Shown here in pieces: positions 1 to 5,772 of a stretch of 6,299 nt of DNA (position 1 is the first letter of the stretch; the number at the start of each line of letters is the position of its first letter). The stretch covers positions 1 through 6,299 of the forward strand of contig JAEVZQ010000327.1 of the NCBI GenBank assembly GCA_023392135.1, given 5' to 3'. Below the pieces are notes generated by a model, which did not search any database, was not told the origin of the DNA, and saw only the letters and a program-made list of their open reading frames with translations. Source of the DNA: Pseudomonadota bacterium. GTDB lineage: Bacteria; Pseudomonadota; Alphaproteobacteria; Rhizobiales; Hyphomicrobiaceae. Made by a program: the position numbers and the translations under genes.

Positions 1-944
1 GTGCAGATCGATCCGGGTCCGATGCCGACCTTCACAGCGTCCGCGCCGGCGTCGATCAGCGCCTGCGTCGCTTCCGCCGTCGCTACGTTACCGGCAATGA
101 CCTGCGTGCTGTTGGAGAGGCACTTGATCCGGGTCACCGCATCGAGCACCCGGCGCGAATGGCCGTGAGCGGTGTCCACAACGACCACGTCGCAGCCCGC
201 CGCAATCAGCCTCTCCGTGCGCTCGTGCCCATCCTCGCCGACTGTCGTCGCCGCCGCGACCCGCAGCCGGCCCTGCTCGTCCTTGCAGGCGTTGGGGAAG
301 AGCGTCGCTTTCTCGATGTCCTTGACGGTGATGAGACCGACGCAACGGTAGTCATCGTCAACGACCAGAAGCTTCTCTATGCGGTGCTGGTGCAGCAGCC
401 GCTTCGCCTCCTCGCGGCCGACGCCCGACTTGACGGTGACGAGCCGGTCCTTCGTCATCAGCTCGGAAACGGGCGTATCCGGATTCGTGGCAAACCGCAC
501 GTCGCGGTGCGTGAGGATGCCGACCAGCCTGCCACCCTGCCCGCTGCTGTCCGGCTCTACGACCGGAATACCGGAGATCCGGTACTCCTTCATCAGGTCG
601 AGTGCATCCTTGAGCGTCTCGCCGGGATGGATGGTCAGCGGGTTGACGACCATCCCGCTCTCGAACTTCTTGACCGCCTCGACCTCCTTGGCCTGCAGCT
701 CGGGCGTGAGATTGCGGTGGACCACGCCGATCCCGCCGGCCTGCGCCATGGCGATGGCCAGCCGCGATTCGGTGACCGTGTCCATGGCCGACGAGAGGAT
801 CGGGATGTTGAGAGCGACCGTCTTCGTGATCCGGGTGGAGACGTCGACTTGGCCCGGCAAGGTTTCAGAGGCTTGAGGGACCAGCAGAACGTCGTCGAAC
901 GTCAGCCCGACATTCTCGACGATCTCGATCGGGCGTGCAGCCAT
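1..944 (-). CDS. guaB: IMP dehydrogenase, 5' part (3' end outside window)
   Basis: Inosine-5'-monophosphate dehydrogenase oxidises IMP to XMP with NAD+, the committed step of GTP synthesis in the cytoplasm. The first 314 codons are present. The ATG at 944 has an AGGAG ribosome binding site (953-957) eight bases upstream. The N-terminal TIM-barrel part includes FDDVLLVPQ (residues 16-24), SSAMDTVTE (51-59) and GGIGVVHRN (70-78). Two CBS domains follow at roughly 95-150 and 155-212 (for example [10 protein letters not shown] and [11 protein letters not shown]). The barrel then resumes with VVDTAHGHS (255-263; the Asp corresponds to the NAD-binding Asp of the family), GNVAT (285-289) and GIGPGSIC, whose last residue, Cys314, is the catalytic cysteine that forms the thioimidate. 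The window ends two bases into the next codon, so the flap and C-terminus are not visible. No disruption is seen. It lies downstream of rlmE on the same strand, separated by about 430 bp. Confidence 0.97.
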   Translation of the reverse strand, partial: MAARPIEIVENVGLTFDDVLLVPQASETLPGQVDVSTRITKTVALNIPILSSAMDTVTESRLAIAMAQAGGIGVVHRNLTPELQAKEVEAVKKFESGMVVNPLTIHPGETLKDALDLMKEYRISGIPVVEPDSSGQGGRLVGILTHRDVRFATNPDTPVSELMTKDRLVTVKSGVGREEAKRLLHQHRIEKLLVVDDDYRCVGLITVKDIEKATLFPNACKDEQGRLRVAAATTVGEDGHERTERLIAAGCDVVVVDTAHGHSRRVLDAVTRIKCLSNSTQVIAGNVATAEATQALIDAGADAVKVGIGPGSIC

Positions 945-952
945 ATGGGTGG

Positions 953-957
953 CTCCT
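953..957 (-). promoter_or_regulatory. guaB ribosome binding site
   Basis: AGGAG on the minus strand, eight bases before the ATG at 944. It fixes the guaB start and rules out the in-frame open stretch further upstream as part of the protein. Confidence 0.8.
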
Positions 958-1036
958 ACGTGAGTGAAATGGTCCGCTTCCGCGGGACGATTTCGGAACG
1001 CGCATAGCACGCGAGGGGGTGCAAAGGAAGCGAACG

Positions 1037-1053
1037 CACCGCCACGGGTGGTG
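1037..1053. other. GC-rich stem-loop in guaB upstream region
   Basis: CACCGCC, loop ACG, then GGTGGTG. Seven positions pair on the plus strand with one G-U wobble; on the minus (guaB mRNA) strand the same position is an A-C mismatch. It lies about 93 bases upstream of the guaB ATG, and no T tract follows on either strand, so it is not an obvious intrinsic terminator. It could be a leader structure, an operator, or chance in GC-rich DNA. Confidence 0.3.
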
Positions 1054-1084
1054 AGCAACCGCTGCAGTCCCCAATGATATGCCA

Positions 1085-1245
1085 GGGCACCCGGTGCGGA
1101 TCGAGACGAGGGCGAGCAAAGCGGCACCGAGCCCCAGGCCCAGCGCCCTCAACGTTCAAGGCGAGAAGCCCAGAAGCGCAAGTTTAACAGCGGGCCAGTT
1201 CAGGCCCCAGAACAGCGCCGATATCCAGATGCGCCACAAGCGATG
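1085..1245 (-). pseudogene. Decayed 5' fragment of an EamA/DMT-family transporter
   Basis: Read on the minus strand from about 1239, the DNA encodes LWRIWISALFWGLNWPAVKL, then ALLGFSP, a TGA at 1156-1158, then [20 protein letters not shown] and TG. This is the typical first helix, first loop and second helix of an EamA (drug/metabolite transporter, DMT) permease, where family members read [14 protein letters not shown], so the TGA sits exactly where a Trp (TGG) codon is expected. After about residue 50 the frame loses similarity; VPWHI in another frame near 1090 hints at a further frameshift. The remaining eight or so helices of a roughly 300-residue permease are absent, and guaB starts about 140 bp later. 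No in-frame ATG is visible at its start: only TTG at 1239, with a purine-rich AGAGGGGG about a dozen bases upstream. I read this as a relic of a transporter gene between rlmE and guaB that suffered a nonsense mutation and a large 3' deletion. It is probably not expressed as a functional protein. Confidence 0.7.
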
Positions 1246-1280
1246 TCCGCCCCCTCTCGCAGCCTTGATGCACGGCCGAG

Positions 1281-1310
1281 AGTATACCGGCTCGTCCGCC
1301 GGATGGTTAC
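1281..1310 (-). promoter_or_regulatory. Candidate promoter upstream of the transporter relic and guaB
   Basis: On the minus strand TATACT (1286-1281) is a good -10 match, with GTAACC (1310-1305) 18 bases upstream as a weak -35 match. It lies downstream of rlmE and upstream of the EamA relic, so it may be the old promoter of that gene and may now help drive guaB with a leader of about 330 nt. The same arrangement recurs upstream of ppx. Called from the sequence pattern only. Confidence 0.3.
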
Positions 1311-1372
1311 GATCACTATTGCTCTGCGCGCAGCCTCAGAACCCCAAGGTGAAGAATTCACGTTGAGGTTTT

Positions 1373-2080
1373 CTATTCTCGCCCGCGAAAGCCCGTCGCG
1401 AGCACGTACAGCTCGGCACTATCCGACCGGCTGGCCGGCGGTTTGACGTGGCGCACCTTGGCGAAGTCGCGCTTCAGCGAGGTCAACAGCTCCCCCTCAG
1501 TGCCGCCTTGAAAGACCTTCGCTAGAAAGACGCCGCCGGGAGAGAGCACCTCCCGAGCGAATTCTGCCGCCGCTTCCGCAAGCGCCATGATACGCAGATG
1601 ATCCGTCTTGGTATGCCCGACGGTCGGGGCCGCCATATCCGACAGCACGGCGTCCGCGCCCCCGCCCCTGAGCCGCGCCTTCAACTCGTCTGGGGCAGAG
1701 GGATCCATGAAATCGAGATGCAGAATCTCGACCCCGGCCAGCGGCTCCATCTCTGAAATATCGATGGCGACCACCTGGCCGCGCTCCTCGATCGACTTCA
1801 CGCGAGCCGCCGCCACCTGGCTCCAGCCGCCGGGCGCCGCGCCGAGGTCGACCACGCGCTGGCCGGGTTTCAGAAACCCATGCTTGTCGTCGATTTCGAT
1901 CAGCTTGTAGGCCGCGCGCGAACGATAACCTTCGCGCTGCGCGGCGGCTACGTAAGGATCCTTCAGCTGACGCTCGAGCCAGCGCCGGGATGAGGCTGTG
2001 CGCGGCTTGCCGCTCTTCAGGCGGACCTTCAGCTGGCGCTGCCCGCCCAAGCCGCCGCCTTGCTTCGTTGATTTGACCAT
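1373..2080 (-). CDS. rlmE: 23S rRNA (uridine-2552) 2'-O-methyltransferase RlmE (RrmJ/FtsJ)
   Basis: A 235-residue SAM-dependent methyltransferase that in this family 2'-O-methylates U2552 of the 23S rRNA A-loop during late 50S assembly. The SAM-binding motif [15 protein letters not shown] is at residues 76-90. All four catalytic tetrad residues are recognisable: K59 (SRAAYKL), D148 (VLSDMAAP), K188 (FLAKVFQGG) and E223 ([10 protein letters not shown]). The first 30 or so residues are basic and Gly-rich ([13 protein letters not shown]), making it about 25 residues longer than the E. coli enzyme, as is usual in alphaproteobacteria. I chose the ATG at 2080; the frame stays open upstream to 2269, but that stretch is antisense-like, low-quality sequence inside the ppx 3' end. 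A weak AGAAG precedes the ATG. ppx ends 38 nt upstream, so the two are probably co-transcribed. No obvious intrinsic terminator follows the TAG stop. Confidence 0.96.
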   Translation of the reverse strand: MVKSTKQGGGLGGQRQLKVRLKSGKPRTASSRRWLERQLKDPYVAAAQREGYRSRAAYKLIEIDDKHGFLKPGQRVVDLGAAPGGWSQVAAARVKSIEERGQVVAIDISEMEPLAGVEILHLDFMDPSAPDELKARLRGGGADAVLSDMAAPTVGHTKTDHLRIMALAEAAAEFAREVLSPGGVFLAKVFQGGTEGELLTSLKRDFAKVRHVKPPASRSDSAELYVLATGFRGRE

Positions 2081-2118
2081 GCGGACTTCTAACCCGTCCG
2101 GTGCCCCCGGCCAATCGG

Positions 2119-3345
2119 TCAGTTGGGCCTGTGAGCGCGGCGATCGAGGGCACGATAGCACCCGTCCTCCGCCATCATGGTGGCGAGCATGCCCTCTCGC
2201 AACCCACGATCCGCAACGCGGAGGCGTTTCGCGGGCCACATCCTGAGCAGTCCCTCGAGGATCGCGCACCCTGCGAGCACGAGGTCCGCCCGGTCCTTGC
2301 CGATGCAGGGCTCTGCCACGCGCTGCTCGTGCGAGCGGGACAACAGGTCATAGGTGATGGCGCGCGCCTCGGTGGCATCGAGCCAGCACCCATCGACACG
2401 GTTGCGATCATAGCGCGGCAGGCCGAGCCTGATGCCGGCCATCGTCGTGACCGTGCCGGAGGTGCCGAGCAAATGGGCGCGCCCATGCTCCACGCGCGAC
2501 TTGAAACAGTGCTTGGCCTCGAACGGTGCCAGCAGATCGAGCACCGTATCGACCATCGCCTCGAACCCTGCGGCCGTGAGCCGCCGACCACCGAAGCGCT
2601 CCGCCAGCGAGACCACCCCGACAGGCAAGGAGGTCCAGGCGGCGATGCAGTTCATCGCGTCCAGGCGGTCACCCAGGGATCGCCGCCAACTGCGGCGCCG
2701 GCGGGTGAGGTCGAGCCAGACGAGCTCGGAGGAGCCGCCGCCGATGTCGAACACGAGCGCGAGATCCGAGCGGTCGTCGAGAAGCGTGGCGCAGCCCGAC
2801 ACCGCGAGCTTGGCTTCGTCCTCGCGCGACAGGATATCGATCCCGAGCCCAAGTTGGCGGCTGACCCGGGCTATGAACTCCGGGCCGTTCCTCGCCACGC
2901 GGCAGGCTTCCGTTGCGACGAGCCGCGAACGGGCAACATTATGACGCCGCATCTTGGCCGCGCAGACCTTGAGGGCGTCGATCGTCCGCGACATCGCCGC
3001 TTCGGACAAGTGCCCCGTGGCCCCTACGCCTTCGCCGAGGCGAATGATACGCGAGAAAGCATCTACGACCTGGAAGCCCCGACGGGATGGACGGGCGACC
3101 AGCAGGCGGCAGTTATTGGTGCCGAGATCGAGTGCCGCATAAACGCGGCCGTCGCGAAATTGATGATCGCGGGGAGGGCGCAGCGCAAAGCTGGGTTTCG
3201 GATCAGTCCAAGCAGGAACCAAGGCTGAAGGGCGCTCTACGGGCGGATTTGCTACCGCCTCTGGCGAGCTCCGGCCCGTGTCATCAGAAGCTGTCAGCTC
3301 CTCAGCCGGCCGGAGCGGCTCCCTGTCGTCGGTTGACACCTCCAC
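2119..3345 (-). CDS. Ppx/GppA family phosphatase (exopolyphosphatase / pppGpp phosphohydrolase)
   Basis: A 408-residue protein of the sugar kinase/HSP70/actin-fold Ppx-GppA family, which releases phosphate from the end of polyphosphate or from the 5' end of pppGpp. Residues 1-67 are a Pro/Glu/Arg-rich, probably disordered extension. The fold then starts with the phosphate-1 motif [14 protein letters not shown] (70-83), followed by RLGEGV (102-107), the acidic cluster [12 protein letters not shown] (173-184) that holds the catalytic Glu in this family, the phosphate-2 loop [12 protein letters not shown] (198-209) and [12 protein letters not shown] (293-304). It ends after the two actin-like domains and lacks the C-terminal HD-type domain of the 513-residue E. 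coli Ppx, so it is the short form. Sequence alone does not settle whether polyphosphate or pppGpp is preferred. Translation starts at GTG: 3345 is preceded closely by GGGGAAGG, while GTG at 3339 has better spacing from the same purines. rlmE follows 38 nt downstream. Confidence 0.93.
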   Translation of the reverse strand: MEVSTDDREPLRPAEELTASDDTGRSSPEAVANPPVERPSALVPAWTDPKPSFALRPPRDHQFRDGRVYAALDLGTNNCRLLVARPSRRGFQVVDAFSRIIRLGEGVGATGHLSEAAMSRTIDALKVCAAKMRRHNVARSRLVATEACRVARNGPEFIARVSRQLGLGIDILSREDEAKLAVSGCATLLDDRSDLALVFDIGGGSSELVWLDLTRRRRSWRRSLGDRLDAMNCIAAWTSLPVGVVSLAERFGGRRLTAAGFEAMVDTVLDLLAPFEAKHCFKSRVEHGRAHLLGTSGTVTTMAGIRLGLPRYDRNRVDGCWLDATEARAITYDLLSRSHEQRVAEPCIGKDRADLVLAGCAILEGLLRMWPAKRLRVADRGLREGMLATMMAEDGCYRALDRRAHRPN

Positions 3346-3401
3346 GACCCTTCCCCAGCGCCTGGATAGGCTCCGCCGGGCGAAGACTTCCGCCGTCGGA
3401 G

Positions 3402-3430
3402 AGTACAGTCATCAGGCGTCGTCTGGTTAC
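3402..3430 (-). promoter_or_regulatory. Candidate ppx-rlmE promoter
   Basis: On the minus strand GTAACC (3430-3425), a 17-base spacer and TGTACT (3407-3402), followed by CTCCG. The predicted start point would give a leader of about 50 nt before the ppx GTG at 3345. The hexamers match the sigma-70 consensus only moderately. The same pairing occurs at 1281-1310, which is the main reason to report it. Confidence 0.35.
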
Positions 3431-3521
3431 ACTTGGAGATCACTGTAGCAGCTTGGCGGGCGGGGTAAACAACTTCTTATGAGTTTCCTTGACGCGCGTA
3501 CAAACGACAGAAATTCCACGC

Positions 3522-3540
3522 GTTTTTTCGAATGAAAAAC
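3522..3540. repeat. AT-rich inverted repeat GTTTTT/AAAAAC
   Basis: GTTTTT (3522-3527) and AAAAAC (3535-3540) are perfectly complementary around a seven-base centre that contains TTCGAA overlapping the arm. It sits in the AT-rich part of the interval between the dehydrogenase and ppx. It resembles a regulator site or a weak bidirectional terminator, but there is no GC-rich stem. The function is unknown. Confidence 0.4.
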
Positions 3541-3586
3541 TTGGCTGGACGCGCACGTCACCAGTTTCCGTCGCGTGCAACGGCTG

Positions 3587-3600
3587 AGAATTTCGATTCT
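3587..3600. repeat. Small hairpin AGAAT-TTCG-ATTCT
   Basis: A perfect five-base-pair stem around a TTCG tetraloop sequence on the plus strand. With a bulged T the pairing extends three more pairs outward (CTG with CGG). It may be part of the 3' end of the dehydrogenase transcript or an untranslated RNA element, but the stem is short and AT-rich, so chance is a real possibility. Confidence 0.25.
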
Positions 3601-3725
3601 TCGGCAAGCGGCCCGTCATTCTTCTCATTCCAGGATCTCGACTCCAGTTCGCTAGAGCTCGTAGCCGGCGTTGGAGCGAGCTTCGATGGACGCCGAGAGT
3701 ACAGACGGATGTCTCGACCGTCACA

Positions 3726-4706
3726 CTAGACGACTTCGTTGCGCAATTTCGCCTCACCGCGCCAGAGGCGCTCGACGTTCTCGATCATGATATCGAGGAC
3801 GTTATCCTCATAGCGGCGGGTCTCGCCGGCCGTGTGCGGCGTCAGCAGCACGTTTGTCATGGTCCACAGCGGCGAGGACTGCGGCAAGGGCTCCTCGCGC
3901 GTCACGTCGATGCCCGCAGCGGCAATCTGCCCTGACTGGAGCGCTGCGATGAGCGCGCCCTCGTCGACCACACGACCGCGGGCCACGTTGATCAGGTGCG
4001 CCGAGGGCTTCATCAGCGACAAGGCCTTGGCATCGATCAGGTTTTCCGTCTCGGGCGTCAGCGGGCACGTGAGCGCGACAATATCGGCCTGCGGCAGCAG
4101 ATCGTTCAATTGGCTCTGGGCGTGAACGCTGTCGGCAACATCGCCCCCACTGCTCGGATCTCGCTTCGTCGCGATGACGGTGAGGTCGAACGCCTTGGCG
4201 AGCCGGGCAAGGCGTGCCCCAATACTGCCGAGCCCGACGATGAGCAGCGTTTTTTCACCGAGCTCATCCTCACGCAGAGAAGGATCCCCGATCATCCCGC
4301 GCCATTGCCGCGCCCTCTGATGATCGCGGCCGGTATGGAGTTGGCGGGACAGGGCTAGGATGAGCGCCATCGCGTGCTCTGCAACGGCCTTGGCGTTGAC
4401 GCCCTTGGCGCTCGCAAGCCGCACGTCCTTTTCGCGAAAGCGCTCCTTATCGTACTGATCCGTCCCTGCGCTGATCGACTGCACGAAGCGCAGGTTCGAG
4501 GCAGTGTCGAGCAGCTCGTTGCGCCAGAACCCGGACGTGACGATGACATGCGCCTCCGCAGCGGCCGCCCGCAGCTCCTCCACCGAACGCGCCTCGAGCC
4601 ATTTGATCCCTGTGCTTCGACGCGCAAACGCATCGCCCATCCGATAGGCGACGTGGGCGAAGCAGATGACGAGCTCTTCTCGGCCCGGCAATGCACTCGA
4701 TGGCAT
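3726..4706 (-). CDS. D-2-hydroxyacid dehydrogenase (glyoxylate/hydroxypyruvate reductase-like)
   Basis: A 326-residue NAD(P)-dependent cytoplasmic oxidoreductase that interconverts a 2-keto acid and the D-2-hydroxy acid. The substrate lobe is residues 1-105 and the C-terminus. The Rossmann domain carries LLIVGLGSIGARLA (154-167). The catalytic triad is visible: Arg243 in NVARGRVVDEG, Glu272 in DVTREEPLP, and His291 in LLTPHTAGET. SAGTD (79-83) is the usual substrate-loop motif. After the second beta strand comes ATKRDP (179-184) instead of an acidic residue, which suggests NADP(H) preference. The ATG at 4706 is chosen because GAGGGA lies about eight bases upstream; the frame is open to 4751, but that extension lacks a ribosome binding site. 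The substrate (glyoxylate, hydroxypyruvate or another 2-keto acid) cannot be assigned. It lies 109 bp downstream of the solute-binding protein gene, and they could share a transcript. Confidence 0.93.
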   Translation of the reverse strand: MPSSALPGREELVICFAHVAYRMGDAFARRSTGIKWLEARSVEELRAAAAEAHVIVTSGFWRNELLDTASNLRFVQSISAGTDQYDKERFREKDVRLASAKGVNAKAVAEHAMALILALSRQLHTGRDHQRARQWRGMIGDPSLREDELGEKTLLIVGLGSIGARLARLAKAFDLTVIATKRDPSSGGDVADSVHAQSQLNDLLPQADIVALTCPLTPETENLIDAKALSLMKPSAHLINVARGRVVDEGALIAALQSGQIAAAGIDVTREEPLPQSSPLWTMTNVLLTPHTAGETRRYEDNVLDIMIENVERLWRGEAKLRNEVV

Positions 4707-4742
4707 AGAGCATCCCTCATCAGCAGTGTGACGGCAGGTGGT

Positions 4743-4756
4743 GGGTCGCATGACCC
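4743..4756. repeat. Palindrome GGGTC-GCAT-GACCC upstream of the dehydrogenase
   Basis: A perfect 5+5 bp inverted repeat with a four-base centre, about 36 bp upstream of the dehydrogenase ATG and inside the 109-bp gap after the solute-binding protein gene. It could be a small operator or a leader hairpin. No T tract follows on the minus strand, so it is not a standard terminator. Confidence 0.3.
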
Positions 4757-4815
4757 GAGGCCCAGAATGGACCGCCAGCCGGACGCGGGCAATCCTTGGC
4801 CCTGAATATCGCCGT

Positions 4816-5637
4816 TCAGTAGACGCGATTTGGGAAATAGCGCAGCACCAGCTCCTCGTAGCGGCCGCTCGCGCGAACGCGCCTCAGGGCATCGTTGAGC
4901 AGGTGCTTGAGGCCGGGATCACGTTTCGAAACGGCGATGGCAAGTCCATCCCCGAAGTACTTCGGCTCGTAGTATGCGCCGCCCCTCAGCTCGCAGCATT
5001 CGTGCGAAATCGTGCCGACCACCCAGAAGCTGAGACCTATGCCGTCGTCGAACACGAAATCCGTCTCGCCGTTCATCAGCGCCTCGCGCGCCTGGTCGGG
5101 GCCGTCGTACTCCCTGATCGTGCTGAACCGGAAGAAGGCCTTGAGATAGGCGCTATGCGCAGTGTCCTTGGCCACGGCGATCGATTTGCCGTCGAGATCC
5201 TCGGGAGTGATCTCGATCTTCTCCGCATCGCGCCGGGCCGCAAACCGCGCCGGAGTTCGGAAGTAGCGATCAGTGAAATCGATCGACTGCAAGAGCTGCG
5301 GCGTCATCTTGTGGCCGGCGATGACCGCGTCCGCATCTCCGCGATCGAGCGCCGGGAGCAGGGTATCCCACGGCCGTGCCTGGATATCGCAGGAGGTGTT
5401 GCTTTCGAGGCAGAGTGCGCGCGCAAGATCGATGTTGAAGCCTGTCAGAACCCCGTCCTCGTCGAAGTAGTTGAAGGGGGGATAGTCCCCATCGGTGACG
5501 AAGCGCAGCACGAGCCGTCGCGTGCCCTGGTCCGTGGCGGTATCGTCCGGGTCCGGCGCCTGCGCGCCCACCTGCCCGACGCCCGCGAGAAGCAGCATAG
5601 AGAGCACGGCAGCCAGGATCTGGTATATTCGCTTCAT
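4816..5637 (-). CDS. Periplasmic solute-binding protein, SBP_bac_3 family
   Basis: A 273-residue exported protein of the type that delivers polar amino acids or related solutes to ABC importers. The N-terminus MKR followed by a hydrophobic stretch (IYQILAAVLSMLLLAGV) and VGAQA is a Sec signal peptide, cleaved near residue 25-27. Lobe 1 starts at RFVTDGDYPPFNYFDEDG (45-62) with GFNIDLARAL (66-75). The hinge region and lobe 2 include DGKSIAVAKDTAHSAYL (149-165) and GETDFVFDDGIGLSF (190-204), and the lobe-1 end is YFGDGLAIAVSK (227-238). In TPQLLQSIDFTDRYF (112-126) the arginine that usually binds the ligand alpha-carboxylate is Leu115. Cys76/83 and Cys214/215 could form disulfides. The ATG at 5637 is preferred over the GTG at 5661 because the signal peptide begins there, although neither start has a strong ribosome binding site. 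No ABC permease or ATPase gene is visible nearby, so the transporter partner and ligand are unknown. Confidence 0.92.
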   Translation of the reverse strand: MKRIYQILAAVLSMLLLAGVGQVGAQAPDPDDTATDQGTRRLVLRFVTDGDYPPFNYFDEDGVLTGFNIDLARALCLESNTSCDIQARPWDTLLPALDRGDADAVIAGHKMTPQLLQSIDFTDRYFRTPARFAARRDAEKIEITPEDLDGKSIAVAKDTAHSAYLKAFFRFSTIREYDGPDQAREALMNGETDFVFDDGIGLSFWVVGTISHECCELRGGAYYEPKYFGDGLAIAVSKRDPGLKHLLNDALRRVRASGRYEELVLRYFPNRVY

Positions 5638-5678
5638 CTCAGGCCCGCTTTTTGGAATCACAGCCGGGCAATGCGCCT

Positions 5679-5698
5679 AGCTAGGTCCATACCTAGCT
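5679..5698. promoter_or_regulatory. Inverted repeat in divergent intergenic region, candidate operator
   Basis: AGCTAGGT-CCAT-ACCTAGCT is a perfect 8+8 bp inverted repeat. The left arm belongs to a second palindrome, CCTAGCTAGG (5676-5685), so the site contains three CCTAGCT-like half-sites. It lies 41 bp upstream of the solute-binding protein ATG and 74 bp upstream of the divergent GTG at 5773, the expected place for a regulator controlling one or both genes. A weak minus-strand -35-like TTGGGA (5717-5712) would place its -10 inside the repeat. The bound protein is unknown. Confidence 0.5.
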
Positions 5699-5772
5699 GC
5701 CCGTCTTCTGTTCCCAACACTTAATCTGCTCCCGCTTTATCGACAACGCGTTCCGGGCGCAGCTCGCTTGTT

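Larger units (their letters stand above)
3346..3725. other. Intergenic region between the dehydrogenase and ppx, no credible gene
   Basis: About 380 bp with no recognisable coding sequence on either strand. The open frames here (65 codons plus, 105 codons minus) give compositionally mixed, unrecognisable peptides without ribosome binding sites. The part around 3470-3610 is visibly more AT-rich than the flanking genes. It holds an AT-rich inverted repeat (3522-3540), a small hairpin (3587-3600), and two copies of a promoter-like element facing ppx (3402-3430 and 3698-3725). It most likely contains the ppx-rlmE promoter and the 3' end of the dehydrogenase transcript. Confidence 0.6.

Noticed and set aside
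159..1007. 282-codon plus-strand open frame opposite guaB
   Set aside because: It is wholly antisense to most of a clear IMP dehydrogenase. The Arg/Asp/Leu-rich translation is the usual product of reading a high-GC gene backwards, and it has no recognisable domain.
1156..1158. TGA in the EamA-like frame as recoded Trp or selenocysteine
   Set aside because: TGA serves as the normal stop of ppx and the solute-binding protein here. The rest of the transporter is missing as well, so gene decay is the simpler reading.
1079..1446. Two short plus-strand open frames (1079-1366 and 1243-1446)
   Set aside because: Both overlap the minus-strand EamA relic or the rlmE 3' end, lack ribosome binding sites and have no recognisable content.
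2081..2269. 63-codon N-terminal extension of RlmE
   Set aside because: It lies inside the ppx 3' coding region in another frame, has no family similarity, and the ATG at 2080 gives a normal-length enzyme.
2101..3228. 375-codon plus-strand open frame opposite ppx
   Set aside because: Antisense to an intact Ppx/GppA gene with all motifs. Low-complexity Arg/Ala/Glu composition and no recognisable family.
3532..3729. 65-codon plus-strand open frame in the same gap
   Set aside because: It starts inside an AT-rich inverted repeat without a ribosome binding site. The Ser/Arg-rich translation matches nothing I recognise. A real small protein cannot be fully excluded.
3440..3757. 105-codon minus-strand open frame between the dehydrogenase and ppx
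   Set aside because: It overlaps the dehydrogenase 3' end out of frame, has no ribosome binding site and no recognisable pattern.
4738..5724. 328-codon plus-strand open frame opposite the solute-binding protein
   Set aside because: Antisense to a gene with a signal peptide and clear SBP_bac_3 motifs. It also spans the divergent promoter region, and no domain is recognised.
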